DNA from: Candidatus Vogelbacteria bacterium
GTDB taxonomy: Bacteria > Patescibacteria > Paceibacteria > UBA9973 > UBA12445
Direction of reading: 5' to 3'
Assembly (NCBI GenBank): GCA_016201425.1
Contig: JACQCW010000089.1
Location: 1 to 23,957 of the forward strand
DNA: 23,957 nucleotides
The notes below the pieces were generated by a model. It ran no database searches and had not been told where the DNA came from. It worked only from the letters and a program-made list of their open reading frames with translations. Both the position numbers and the translations under genes were made by a program. Position 1 is the first letter of the stretch; each line of letters starts with the position of its first letter. This document shows, one piece after another, positions 6,126 to 13,146 of this stretch.

Positions 6126-7358
6126 CTAAAAAGCCGAGATTCCCATTGGACTACCGAGCCCAGTTGGACCATCAAATCCGGTAGTTGCGGTACACAAATA
6201 GCTACCGCCACAGGTGCCGTTACTACCAGTTAAAATGTCGTGAATATTTGTTAAATAACTGCCATTGGAATATGGAAGAGAAGCCCCCTGCACTCCAGAA
6301 CTTACACCTCCGGCCAATGCGTATATACCGGCCACAACAGGAGCTGCTAAACTTGTACCGCCTACCTTAAACCACCCACTCTTACCTTGGTATCTCACAC
6401 TATCGTAAACAGCCACTCCGGTGTTTGGATCAGCTACAGCAGAAACGTCGGCTACAGTTCGATTGATACAAGACGCATCATGTTGCCATAGTGGCTTAGT
6501 TCCATATAGGCTACATCCGCTCCCTGCCCCACTCCATGCACTCTCACTCTTGTAGCTATTATCAGAATTCAGAAGAAGAGTAGTGCCTCCAACAGCAGTT
6601 ACATATTGAGAAGCGGCGGGATACTCAACACCATACCCACCATCTCCGGAACTAAAAGTAACCGCCACGCCAGGATGATTAAAATGCGTATCATAGCTGG
6701 TCTCACCAGAAAATTCTGAAGATCCATAAGAGTTAGACACGACGGTTGCTCCTGACGTTATAGCCCTATCTACCGCCGCCATTAAATTTGTATAGCTGGC
6801 AGAATCTGACTCAATCAATAAGATGCTACAATTCTGACACATTGCATGAGCCATCTCTACATCAAGCGAAATCTCCAAGGCCCAGCCAGCATCCACGGTA
6901 GGATATTTTACACCACCACGCTGATCTATTTTTTGGAAGCAGGGAGTTAAAGAAGCGGCAACTGCACTGGAACACGCCGGTAGTAACGGGATATTATACG
7001 TCTTATTATAAGTATTTAAATCAGAAAAAATATTCGGATCGTCATACGCATCTACGATTGCAATAATTTGTTTATTCGGTGCCAAAACCTGGCTGGCATA
7101 AGCTCCGTGTAACTGTGCCGGTCCGTAACCGCTGGGTGTCACCTGAGTTTTTGGCTGTCCCGCATTGTCCACAATAACGCGCGAATGGCAGTGAATACTG
7201 TTTCCTAAGCCCTTAGCGCAAACTGCCGCATGCTTCTCGAGGGCCGAACTTGTGGTATTATCATTCCTGCTTGCATAGACAAGTGTTGAACCAACGATGA
7301 CCAGAACGCTGAGAGATATTATTATTAACTGACCATATTCTTTATAATTTTTTTTCAT
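6126..7358 (-). CDS. Sedolisin (S53) family serine peptidase, membrane-anchored or secreted
   Basis: 410 aa. Residues 11-28 form a signal anchor or signal peptide. The catalytic set of sedolisins is visible: Glu162 and Asp166 (ExxxD in ALEISLD), oxyanion Asp239 in SSGDGG, and nucleophile Ser336 in GGTSLAAP. The C-terminal calcium site is suggested by HDIL (Asp374) and GFDGPTGLGSP. Sedolisins are normally acid-active endopeptidases made with a large N-terminal pro-domain of about 200 residues; here only about 75 residues precede the catalytic domain, so that pro-domain is absent. Several Cys outside the core suggest disulphides. ATG 7358 is preceded by TATAAT at 7373-7368, so the leader is at most a few nt. 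Probably processes external protein for uptake or host interaction. Confidence 0.9.
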   Translation of the reverse strand: MKKNYKEYGQLIIISLSVLVIVGSTLVYASRNDNTTSSALEKHAAVCAKGLGNSIHCHSRVIVDNAGQPKTQVTPSGYGPAQLHGAYASQVLAPNKQIIAIVDAYDDPNIFSDLNTYNKTYNIPLLPACSSAVAASLTPCFQKIDQRGGVKYPTVDAGWALEISLDVEMAHAMCQNCSILLIESDSASYTNLMAAVDRAITSGATVVSNSYGSSEFSGETSYDTHFNHPGVAVTFSSGDGGYGVEYPAASQYVTAVGGTTLLLNSDNSYKSESAWSGAGSGCSLYGTKPLWQHDASCINRTVADVSAVADPNTGVAVYDSVRYQGKSGWFKVGGTSLAAPVVAGIYALAGGVSSGVQGASLPYSNGSYLTNIHDILTGSNGTCGGSYLCTATTGFDGPTGLGSPMGISAF

Positions 7359-7367
7359 TATGGCTTG

Positions 7368-7395
7368 ATTATATAATATATTTGGAAAAAAACAA
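7368..7395 (-). promoter_or_regulatory. Promoter of the S53 peptidase gene
   Basis: TTGTTT (7395-7390), 16-nt spacer, TATAAT (7373-7368), then 9 nt to the ATG. Predicted leader is 2-3 nt with no room for an SD. Confidence 0.5.
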
Positions 7396-7419
7396 TGAAG
7401 ACTGCCTACGGACAGGCAA

Positions 7420-7467
7420 GGACATTAGAACCAGTATTGAGAAACTAAATGTGTTTTACATACCCGA
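7420..7467 (+). repeat. Repeat copy A, middle part
   Basis: About 48 nt matching 9624-9671 at most positions (core AGAACCAGTATTGAGA identical); the differences are mainly transitions. It lies in the gap between the S53 and RHH genes. The rest of this repeat copy is displaced to 7854-7914. Confidence 0.7.
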
Positions 7468-7501
7468 TCTTCATAAGACATGGAATATTTTCAACAAAGC
7501 A

Positions 7502-7521
7502 CCCATCTTAATTAAGATGGG
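7502..7521 (-). terminator. Perfect 20-bp palindrome downstream of the RHH gene
   Basis: CCCATCTTAA/TTAAGATGGG is fully self-complementary, 18 nt beyond the RHH stop codon. Minus-strand read-out gives a hairpin followed by a weak T-rich stretch, so it may terminate the RHH transcript. Confidence 0.4.
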
Positions 7522-7538
7522 GGGGAGAAAATATTAAT

Positions 7539-7745
7539 TCATTTATTAAGATAGATGTCCAAAAGACCCTTACACTCTAGATCTGATTCTAGATCCTTTA
7601 TCACATAATCCGGAAGCGGTATTCCCACCAGAGCTTTTACGATCAATTCCCTAATTACTTGACCCTTTGTTTTATCTTCATGAATAGCTTTTTTTCTAAG
7701 GTACTCATCCAAACCACAGGGCAAAGCTATTGTACGCATAACCAT
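7539..7745 (-). CDS. Ribbon-helix-helix DNA-binding protein, 68 aa
   Basis: The start is ATG 7743-7745, 8 nt after AAGGAGG; a longer frame to 7781 has no SD. The product opens with a beta-strand MRTIALP followed by DEYLRKKAIHEDKTKGQVIRE as helix-turn-helix, the pattern of CopG/MetJ-type RHH repressors and antitoxins. Residues 50-68 are acidic, a typical partner-binding tail in antitoxins. No toxin ORF adjoins it; the Fic gene lies 180 nt upstream on the same strand. A small inverted repeat over its own -35 suggests autorepression. RHH assignment is moderate; the antitoxin role is a guess. Confidence 0.68.
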   Translation of the reverse strand: MVMRTIALPCGLDEYLRKKAIHEDKTKGQVIRELIVKALVGIPLPDYVIKDLESDLECKGLLDIYLNK

Positions 7746-7791
7746 TTGTCTATCCTCCTTTTTTATTTTAGTCAAATACAAGATCTAGTTT

Positions 7792-7819
7792 ATTATACAC
7801 AAAAATATCATATTGATAA
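7792..7819 (-). promoter_or_regulatory. RHH gene promoter with candidate operator
   Basis: TTATCA (7819-7814), 16 nt, TATAAT (7797-7792). The inverted repeat TATCA-TAT-TGATA (7806-7818) overlaps the -35 and spacer, where an RHH dimer could bind. Confidence 0.45.
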
Positions 7820-7853
7820 TACTTACATACAATATGTTCAGTTATATCCCATT

Positions 7854-7914
7854 CTCCTCTCACTAAAATAAACCAGCGTTTCCAAGATATAGAGGAAGGT
7901 ATAGGTTTTACCGT
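7854..7914 (+). repeat. Repeat copy A, outer parts joined
   Basis: Starts CTCCTCTCACTAAAATAA as at 9564, then jumps straight to TTTCCAAGATATAG, which matches 9674 onward. The roughly 85-nt middle found in the copy at 9564-9710 is missing here, and a related segment lies at 7420-7467, on the other side of the RHH gene. Confidence 0.7.
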
Positions 7915-7925
7915 ATTATCTAGGC

Positions 7926-9128
7926 TTAAGAGTTCTTTTTGTTGAGAGAAGACGAAACAAATCCATTTCTTTCCAGAACATGGAAGATTCCGCGTAACAA
8001 ATAGTTGTTAACAAAACCAATTGTATAGACTCTACTTTTCCCCGGTAACGGACGAAGCATTCCTTTGTCTTTGAGACGTTTTAAAATGCGAGAACGCTGA
8101 ACAGGCGACTCTTGCCCAATAACCTTTCCAAGATCTGAAGACTTAATTTTCATATCTTCACTTCTCACCACCGTGCTCAAAATATCAAACTCCCTCTTGG
8201 TTATTAACTGCCGCTCAAGAGCGTGTGCCAAAGATGGTATCAAAACTATATCAATCATATATTTCAAATCAAGGAGTCGGTCAATTTTCTCAATCTCTTG
8301 ACGCAAACCTTCTAACACATACAAGCACCACTGAAGTATCTTTTCCTTCTCTCCCGTATCAGCGAGAGCAAGATTATTGTAGTACTCCTTACGGTCCATA
8401 CAAAAAATCGCCGTTGGATTTAATATTCTTCCATTATGAACCTTGAATCCCTGTTTTATAAGCATCGCATACGTAAACATACGAATCAAACGTCCATTAC
8501 CATTATCAAATGGGTGAATCCAAGCCATCCGGTGGTGAGAGAGAGCTGTTACAAGCAGATCATTTTGTGGGTTCACATCAGTATTTACAAAGGCAACAAG
8601 CTCTTCAAAATAACCAGGCACTTCAACTTCATCTGGCGGAACATGAGAAGATCCTTCAATACTTACATTAATTGGTCGTAGCTTACCCGGAAACCAGGAA
8701 CCTTCACCTTTCCGTGGCGCTGTAAGACCATCAACAATGATTTTGTGTATATTGAAAACGTGGTCACGAGTAATCTGCCCTTTTTCACTAATATTATCTT
8801 CTATAAATTTAATGGCTCTTTCAATATTAAATATTTCTCGAATTGATTCCTCTTTCGTATCCTTGGGAATTTGATCTATTATCTTTTCAACAAATTCCGA
8901 CAATGTCGTGTGGTTACCTTCGATTCGTGCAGAGCCAAGACTTTCTACCATTTGAAAAATATCTTTCAACTGGAAAAATATATATGGGGGTACCGGCCCA
9001 CCAAGCTCTTTTACACGCAACTTCTCAAGCTCAAGAATAGTTTTTGCAAGTTGCGACCCCCAATCTGGTTCATATATTTTTAGGGGTATTTCCTTAAATT
9101 CCCCCTTATTTACATTGTCCCCATTCAT
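7926..9128 (-). CDS. Fic-domain protein (probable AMP transferase), class II
   Basis: 400 aa. The Fic core HPFDNGNGR is at residues 205-213, with the catalytic His205; the family transfers AMP or another nucleotide group from a cofactor to protein hydroxyls. An inhibitory helix motif, SARIEG at 66-71 (consensus S/T-x3-E-G/N), precedes the core, so Glu70 should block ATP gamma-phosphate and keep the enzyme off: a class II Fic. Residues about 315-385 look like a winged helix (KREFDILSTV, LKRLKDKGML), giving a possible DNA-binding C-terminus. Such proteins are common and often regulatory rather than toxic. ATG 9128 is 8 nt after TATAAT, predicting a leaderless message. Confidence 0.92.
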   Translation of the reverse strand: MNGDNVNKGEFKEIPLKIYEPDWGSQLAKTILELEKLRVKELGGPVPPYIFFQLKDIFQMVESLGSARIEGNHTTLSEFVEKIIDQIPKDTKEESIREIFNIERAIKFIEDNISEKGQITRDHVFNIHKIIVDGLTAPRKGEGSWFPGKLRPINVSIEGSSHVPPDEVEVPGYFEELVAFVNTDVNPQNDLLVTALSHHRMAWIHPFDNGNGRLIRMFTYAMLIKQGFKVHNGRILNPTAIFCMDRKEYYNNLALADTGEKEKILQWCLYVLEGLRQEIEKIDRLLDLKYMIDIVLIPSLAHALERQLITKREFDILSTVVRSEDMKIKSSDLGKVIGQESPVQRSRILKRLKDKGMLRPLPGKSRVYTIGFVNNYLLRGIFHVLERNGFVSSSLNKKNS

Positions 9129-9136
9129 GATTTAAC

Positions 9137-9165
9137 ATTATATAAGAAATAACCATATAGATCAA
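9137..9165 (-). promoter_or_regulatory. Promoter of the Fic gene (leaderless)
   Basis: TTGATC (9165-9160), 17-nt spacer, TATAAT (9142-9137), then 8 nt to the ATG at 9128. Confidence 0.6.
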
Positions 9166-9225
9166 GGAATAACATACTATCATGTAAATTTGTATTTAGC
9201 ATTGATAAGTCTTGGTATTTAACAA

Positions 9226-9465
9226 TTACAAATTTTCAATCCTTATTCCCAATTTTTTATAATACCTATGACGTTGTTTAAACTGCTTATCAAAAAATGG
9301 AATCTGTATGTCCCGATAATCAACTATAATTTTTTGTTCTCCGATATTCCTTAGGCGGCCTAAATATTGAACAAGCTTCCCTTCGAACGCAAATGGAAAT
9401 GCCAGTATCAAACAAGAAATTCCTCTAATATCTATGCCCTCCCCAAAAAATTGGCCAGTGTAAAA
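9226..9465 (-). pseudogene. C-terminal remnant of an SF2 DEAD/DEAH helicase
   Basis: The frame ending at 9226 reads FFGEGIDIRGISCLILA, then GKLVQYLGRLRN, KIIVDYRDIQIP and KQFKQRHRYYKKLGI. This is the end of a superfamily-2 helicase: motif V (GEGIDI), motif VI (QYLGRLRN, in place of the usual QxxGRxxR) and the D-Y-x-D tail, closest by eye to large defence-type helicases such as those of TOTE conflict systems. Everything upstream (motifs I-IV, several hundred residues) is missing; the preceding residues in this frame (9466-9525) are hydrophobic nonsense without helicase character, and no SD is present. It is a decayed fragment, and its association with any particular system is inference. Confidence 0.72.
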
Positions 9466-9563
9466 AATCCATGAGATATATTTATAAAAAAATAAAGAGG
9501 GAATAATCAAACCATAGTAGCACAACTATTCTTTTTCTCCTTAGACCCTAATTCTATCGCACC

Positions 9564-9710
9564 CTCCTCTCACTAAAATAACCCAGCATTTGCTGGGCTA
9601 TTTTCATTGTGGAGCACTGTGAAGGATGTTAGAACCAGTATTGAGAGGCTGAGTGTGTTTTATATCCCAATACTTTCCAAGGTGTAGAAGAAGGTATCGT
9701 TTTTATCGTG
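9564..9710 (+). repeat. Repeat copy B (contiguous)
   Basis: A 147-nt non-coding segment whose outer and middle parts are both found, rearranged, around the RHH gene (7420-7467 and 7854-7914). It includes the hairpin at 9582-9597. No frame stays open through it in both copies. Confidence 0.65.
9582..9604 (+). terminator. Terminator-like hairpin
   Basis: CCCAGCA-TT-TGCTGGG followed by CTATTTTC; the other strand also ends T-rich. No gene ends here now, so it may belong to a lost gene. It lies within repeat copy B. Confidence 0.45.
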
Positions 9711-9747
9711 GTGACTTTTTTGTAAAAAGATAACAGAAATTAAAAGA

Positions 9748-10977
9748 CTAATCTTTTACCAGATAATAAAGAGAAGATTTATCTCCCTTGAGACAAACTT
9801 TTTCAACATACTTGTTAAGGCTCATTACATCGTAGAGATTAACGATGCGACTTGATTTTCTGATACTTTTTGTGAGTTTTAATTCTTTTTCAGACACCAA
9901 AACCACGCCATGATACGGGAACACGGTCGATTTTGAGTTAACAAGATGCAACCCTATTTGAGAAGCAGGTTTCGGATGCACAGTCACCCTTATCGCCCCA
10001 GGAAAAGCACGCTCAATGACCTGTAAATAAGTGAGGCCTATAATACAAGCTGCGTAGCGAAGGGCGGTAAACTTAATTTTCTCTTGGAACGTCATTGATA
10101 GTTCTCTAAACGGAGTATTTGCTGCCTCGATTGCCTTATCAAACCTACCTCCCGGAGTCGGAAGGTTAAATATCATACCTCGTGCCAACGAATCCATACG
10201 TCTCTTCGTCTCTGGATTTTTCTCCCAGAGATATAGTAGTCTTTCGTGAATATAATTTCTTAAAATGGGAAAATGTGCTTCTCCCTGTAAAATCCAGTCC
10301 ATATCGATAATATCAATTTGATCCCGCAACCCCATTTGATCTCTTAGTAACATACATTTGTTCCTATAATTGATCGCGCTCGGGGTATTATTGTTTCTAA
10401 ACATATCAGCATAAATAATACCATCCGTTATAACGGTAATTTTTGCTCCCGGTTCATATATTTTTTTTATGGAAGCAACAATATCGCGTAGTTGTGCGAA
10501 GAAAAGCATCTCACCAAGTGAAACATCGTCTATTGAATGGTCATTTCTTGCACTATTCTGGCCCTTAGACGGAAGAGTGGGTAAGACAATATGGATTGGT
10601 CTTTTGGCATTCACGAAGGTCCTAATTCTATTAAGTAAAATATTTTTAAACGGTTCGAATAGTTTTGTACTTCCTCTCCTAAATTCTTTGTGAGTAATTG
10701 TGTTCAATATTCGCTCACTCAAGTCGTTACTCCCCTTGGGTGCTTTTCGAATATTTATTTCAAGATCGTCGGGGTGTATCGGGTCACAAAACACTACAGG
10801 AATCTCGTGGTATAAGACATTAATTTTTCTTGGTGAATCAAGCTGATCATTACTAAAAACGCTACCTTCAAGTATGTTACAGATCTCAACATCCGATATG
10901 TTGTGTATACGTGACAAAGAGGCTGTCCCAAATCGCCAGTCTTCTTCTAGTGGTGTAAATTCTAGTTTATTACTCAT
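9748..10977 (-). CDS. DIT1/PvcA-family (isonitrile synthase-like) protein
   Basis: 409 aa. The central region matches the PvcA/Dit1 family, whose members turn an amino acid (Tyr or Trp) and ribulose 5-phosphate into an isonitrile: IVLPTLPSKGQN (130-141), LGEMLFFAQL (154-163), YEPGAKITVITDGIIYADMF (174-193), and later RVTVHPKP with GLHLV. These are the family's P-loop-like LPxxPxK, acidic and DG motifs, and the basic substrate segment. No partner oxygenase (PvcB) or transporter adjoins it, so the product would be a bare isonitrile or something different. The start ATG 10977 is preceded by AAAGGA, and a good promoter lies upstream. It is in the AT-rich accessory zone, consistent with transfer. 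Confidence 0.83.
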   Translation of the reverse strand: MSNKLEFTPLEEDWRFGTASLSRIHNISDVEICNILEGSVFSNDQLDSPRKINVLYHEIPVVFCDPIHPDDLEINIRKAPKGSNDLSERILNTITHKEFRRGSTKLFEPFKNILLNRIRTFVNAKRPIHIVLPTLPSKGQNSARNDHSIDDVSLGEMLFFAQLRDIVASIKKIYEPGAKITVITDGIIYADMFRNNNTPSAINYRNKCMLLRDQMGLRDQIDIIDMDWILQGEAHFPILRNYIHERLLYLWEKNPETKRRMDSLARGMIFNLPTPGGRFDKAIEAANTPFRELSMTFQEKIKFTALRYAACIIGLTYLQVIERAFPGAIRVTVHPKPASQIGLHLVNSKSTVFPYHGVVLVSEKELKLTKSIRKSSRIVNLYDVMSLNKYVEKVCLKGDKSSLYYLVKD

Positions 10978-11002
10978 GATTTTCCTTTAGATTATTGATA
11001 AT

Positions 11003-11031
11003 ACTCTACTCTATAAACTAAACACTGTCAA
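11003..11031 (-). promoter_or_regulatory. Promoter of the isonitrile synthase-like gene
   Basis: TTGACA (11031-11026), 17-nt spacer, TAGAGT (11008-11003). Unlike the leaderless neighbours it leaves a leader of about 20 nt with an AAGGA SD. Confidence 0.6.
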
Positions 11032-11048
11032 TATCTGATATTTGTTAT

Positions 11049-11085
11049 AACCAAAAGGCCCTTATAGAATAAGGGCCTTTTGGTT
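11049..11085 (-). terminator. tmRNA terminator
   Basis: AACCAAAAGGCCCTTAT and its exact complement, 17 bp around a 3-nt loop, lie 13 nt beyond the tmRNA 3' end. The stem ends in a T-rich 3' arm (TTTTGGTT). Confidence 0.85.
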
Positions 11086-11098
11086 ACTTTTATGTCAG

Positions 11099-11514
11099 TG
11101 GAGATGGGCGGAATCGAACCGCCGTGCAAAAGATTTTCCCAAATGAGTCTACATAGTTTATTTCGCTTCAATCTTAGCTTTCACCAAGATGTTTCAACTC
11201 TTTAACTTAGAAACGAAAGAAACATTAAAGAATCTATTGCCTATTGCCCGAAGGCTTTCAAATATTTGCCGGCAAGATCAAATATTCTATCCCGAAATTA
11301 TTACGCCTTGATCAATGTATCGGAAGTCGATTGGCAAGACGGCTTACGGTCTTAGCTTATGCTAGAGCGTAGGCGAAAGCAAAAGGAGATAGAACTCTTT
11401 TTGCAGTTTTTGACAAGTTTGCACTTAGTCATCTCTAAGGTTGTTTAACGAGCTTCTTAGAATCCTCGACTATGCACAAGTGATATGAATCCTTTGTCTA
11501 GGCCGATCATCCCC
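11099..11514 (-). ncRNA. ssrA: tmRNA
   Basis: About 416 nt. The 5' end GGGGATG pairs with CATCTCC at the 3' end, next to a tRNA-like T arm (GGCGGTTCGATTCCGCC), forming the alanyl-tRNA-like domain. The internal tag frame runs from a GCA resume codon at 11404 to TAA at 11357 and encodes A-KRVLSPFAFAYALA. The hydrophobic ending in ALA fits a ClpXP-type degradation tag. The 3' CCA is not encoded (CTG follows the discriminator A), so it must be added enzymatically. The gene starts 9 nt after the smpB stop codon, so it is probably processed from a joint smpB-ssrA transcript. Together with SmpB it rescues stalled ribosomes. Confidence 0.95.
11357..11404 (-). other. tmRNA tag-peptide reading frame
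   Basis: Fifteen codons plus TAA: AKRVLSPFAFAYALA. GCA at 11404-11402 is taken as the resume codon; a second stop lies in frame shortly after. Confidence 0.9.
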
Positions 11515-11523
11515 TTATTAAAA

Positions 11524-11967
11524 CTAGTAACTTTTCAATGTTCTCTCTATATCTCTTTGGGTAGCACGCTTCTTCAAAACATCACGTTTGTCATATTTCT
11601 TCAAGCCGCGACCAATACCAATGCTAACTTTTATTTTTCTTCCTTTATTATACATTGCTAGTGGCACTATTGTCAAACCTTTGTGATCTGTGGCCGTCGC
11701 CAACTCCTCAATCTCTTTCTTAGTAAGTAGAAGACGCCGATTACGCCTGGGATCATAATCTTTAGGGGTGTTACCAACTTGGTAAGGCGGGATATTAACA
11801 TTTATTAAATAAGCCTCGCCTCCACGGATAATCACATACGATCCATCGAGCGATCCCGAGCCACCTTTTACCACCTTAACTTCAAAGCCCAAAAGCTCAA
11901 TACCGGCTTCGTACTTCTCCAAGATCTCATATTTAAGCCTAATTTTTTTGTTATCTATCAACGACAT
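11524..11967 (-). CDS. smpB: SmpB, tmRNA-binding protein
   Basis: 147 aa starting MSLIDNKKIRLKYEILEKYE. Diagnostic segments: YEAGIELLGFEVK, SLDGSYVIIRGGEAYL, the Arg/Lys-rich DPRRNRRLLLTKKEIEEL, the internal GLTIVPLAMYNKGRKIKV, and a basic C-terminal tail (KKYDKRDVLKKRATQRDIERTLKSY) that enters the empty decoding centre. Length is normal. A longer frame reaches 12276, but the extra 103 residues have no SmpB similarity and are antisense to another gene, so ATG 11967 is used. It is followed after 9 nt by ssrA. Confidence 0.97.
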   Translation of the reverse strand: MSLIDNKKIRLKYEILEKYEAGIELLGFEVKVVKGGSGSLDGSYVIIRGGEAYLINVNIPPYQVGNTPKDYDPRRNRRLLLTKKEIEELATATDHKGLTIVPLAMYNKGRKIKVSIGIGRGLKKYDKRDVLKKRATQRDIERTLKSY

Positions 11968-11977
11968 AGGTTTTCCT

Positions 11978-12005
11978 ATTCTATCAGTTGGTTTTGTGTT
12001 TGCAA
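11978..12005 (-). promoter_or_regulatory. Promoter of smpB-ssrA
   Basis: TTGCAA (12005-12000), 16 nt, TAGAAT (11983-11978), then 10 nt to the ATG. Predicted leader is only a few nt. Confidence 0.45.
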
Positions 12006-12070
12006 CACATCTATGGACAAAATTATTGAAATGATGTAGCTTGGAGTGGAATTCGACCTTTAACTTTACA

Positions 12071-12087
12071 CAACCACGAGGAGGTTG
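12071..12087 (+). promoter_or_regulatory. Hairpin containing the SD of the 173-aa gene
   Basis: CAACC pairs with GGTTG around ACGAGGA; the GGAGG SD is partly in the 3' arm and partly in the loop, just before the ATG at 12092. Confidence 0.5.
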
Positions 12088-12091
12088 CGGC

Positions 12092-12613
12092 ATGCTTAGT
12101 ACATTTTTCGGGGCCGTTGTTACCTTTTTTATCAAGACTCTGTCAGTTCTACTCGGTATAGTTGTCTTCGTTATACCCATCGTTCTCAAAATTGCTTTCG
12201 GGGCCTTCATTCTGACAAGCAGTTTTGCACTCATCTGGATGTTTCTTGTCGGCCTAACGATCTTCCTGGCACCCATGGGTGGAGTCCGTAAGCACCTTGA
12301 TATCTCTTATCCAGATGACGATCGTCCATATGACGACGCCACAAAGGAACGAATCCAGATGGAGGAGATCTTGTTCACCCTCTTGTTGCCCAAAACTTAT
12401 CTGCCACAACTTCTAAAAGAGACCGGGCTTGCAATCGGCACCTTCACAATTGACGCAACTGTCATGTTTGCAATGGATCTCGGGAATTTCGTGATCAATA
12501 CCGGCGTCGGGATTCTAAACAAGGTCCGAGCCACTCGGTTCGGCGCCCTGATCCTCCCAAAGATCAAGGTAGATCCGAACGACGTGCCCATCGGCTATAG
12601 ACCAAGCTGGTAA
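12092..12613 (+). CDS. Membrane protein of unknown function, 173 aa
   Basis: The start is ATG 12092 with GAGGAGG upstream; the in-frame ATG at 12041 has no SD. Two long hydrophobic segments (about residues 4-28 and 28-62) form two or three transmembrane helices. They are followed by a soluble acidic region with DISYPDDDRPYDD (about 81-93), amphipathic helices, and a Pro-rich C-terminus (PNDVPIGYRPSW). I do not recognise the family. It is the first gene of the GC-rich block, divergent from smpB, and ends in a strong terminator. Codon choice (frequent C-ending codons) differs from the genes at 7.5-11 kb. Confidence 0.75.
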   Translation: MLSTFFGAVVTFFIKTLSVLLGIVVFVIPIVLKIAFGAFILTSSFALIWMFLVGLTIFLAPMGGVRKHLDISYPDDDRPYDDATKERIQMEEILFTLLLPKTYLPQLLKETGLAIGTFTIDATVMFAMDLGNFVINTGVGILNKVRATRFGALILPKIKVDPNDVPIGYRPSW

Positions 12614-12620
12614 ACAGTAT

Positions 12621-12647
12621 CCCCACCTAAGACGTGGGGCTTTTCTT
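12621..12647 (+). terminator. Terminator of the 173-aa gene
   Basis: CCCCAC-CTAAGAC-GTGGGG (12621-12639) then CTTTTCTTT. The promoter of the next gene starts 14 nt later. The loop and arms recur at 14711-14724. Confidence 0.85.
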
Positions 12648-12660
12648 TGCCCAAAGATCC

Positions 12661-12689
12661 TTGACATCTACTATTAGTCATGCTATAGT
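12661..12689 (+). promoter_or_regulatory. Promoter of the 12790-13497 gene pair
   Basis: TTGACA, 17-nt spacer, TATAGT: close to consensus. The leader is about 95 nt, A-rich, and ends with TCGCG-AAA-CGCGA next to the SD. Confidence 0.85.
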
Positions 12690-12757
12690 GTCAGCAGAAA
12701 AATAACAATAAAAGACCTTTGAATATTGAGAACAAATACGAACTACTAACTGTAAAA

Positions 12758-12781
12758 TATCGCGAAACGCGAAAGGAAGGG
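12758..12781 (+). promoter_or_regulatory. Leader hairpin next to SD
   Basis: TCGCG-AAA-CGCGA hairpin followed directly by AAGGAAGGG and the ATG at 12790. Confidence 0.5.
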
Positions 12782-12789
12782 AACAAATC

Positions 12790-13104
12790 ATGATCAGTGT
12801 TATCAAGAAGCTCGGAGTGTCCGTCGGAGATGGCACCGCTCGAGAAGCGAGACGTGCAGAAATGATCCGCAGGTTCGAAAACAGCGAAGTGTACAAGAAC
12901 CAGAAGACGATCGACGAAGCCCTGGCGAAGGCCGGACAGAAAAAGCCCATCGTGGCCGCAAATCCTGAGAGTCGCCACGTCTTTGTGGTGACGACACCTG
13001 ACGGCAAGACTCATTGGGCCATGAACCTGACCTCGGGAACCAACAAGGATACTTACCTCGTTGGAGAAGACGGTACGGTATACATCGTCCCCCGCGAGAA
13101 GTAA
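12790..13104 (+). CDS. Small unknown protein, 104 aa
   Basis: I do not recognise the family. The N-terminal 60 residues are helical and charged (GDGTAREARRAEMIRRFENSE). The C-terminal half looks like a small beta-sheet domain (RHVFVVTTPDGKTHWAMNL, then TYLVGEDGTVYIVPREK). No signal peptide or membrane segment. A strong promoter, leader hairpin and AAGGAAGGG SD indicate high expression. It is followed after 42 nt by the 116-aa gene, which has its own AGGAGG, so the two form an operon. Confidence 0.75.
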   Translation: MISVIKKLGVSVGDGTAREARRAEMIRRFENSEVYKNQKTIDEALAKAGQKKPIVAANPESRHVFVVTTPDGKTHWAMNLTSGTNKDTYLVGEDGTVYIVPREK

Positions 13105-13146
13105 CACTCAACACGCTCACAGAACGAACCAACAGGAGGACAACAG

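Noticed and set aside
9607..9740. Coding remnant in repeat copy B
   Set aside because: Frames such as VRTSIERLSVFYIP look protein-like in both copies, but stops and frame shifts follow at once and no frame is shared along the full repeat.
11090..12040. Mobile island integrated at the tmRNA 3' end
   Set aside because: tmRNA genes are common attachment sites, but I see no repeated copy of the ssrA 3' end and no integrase in the window.
11968..12276. 103-codon N-terminal extension of smpB
   Set aside because: It has no SmpB similarity and overlaps the divergent 173-aa gene; the promoter at 11978-12005 lies inside it.
12678..13132. Minus-strand ORFs opposite the 104-aa gene
   Set aside because: They are antisense shadows: no SD, no promoter, and the plus gene has a strong promoter and SD.
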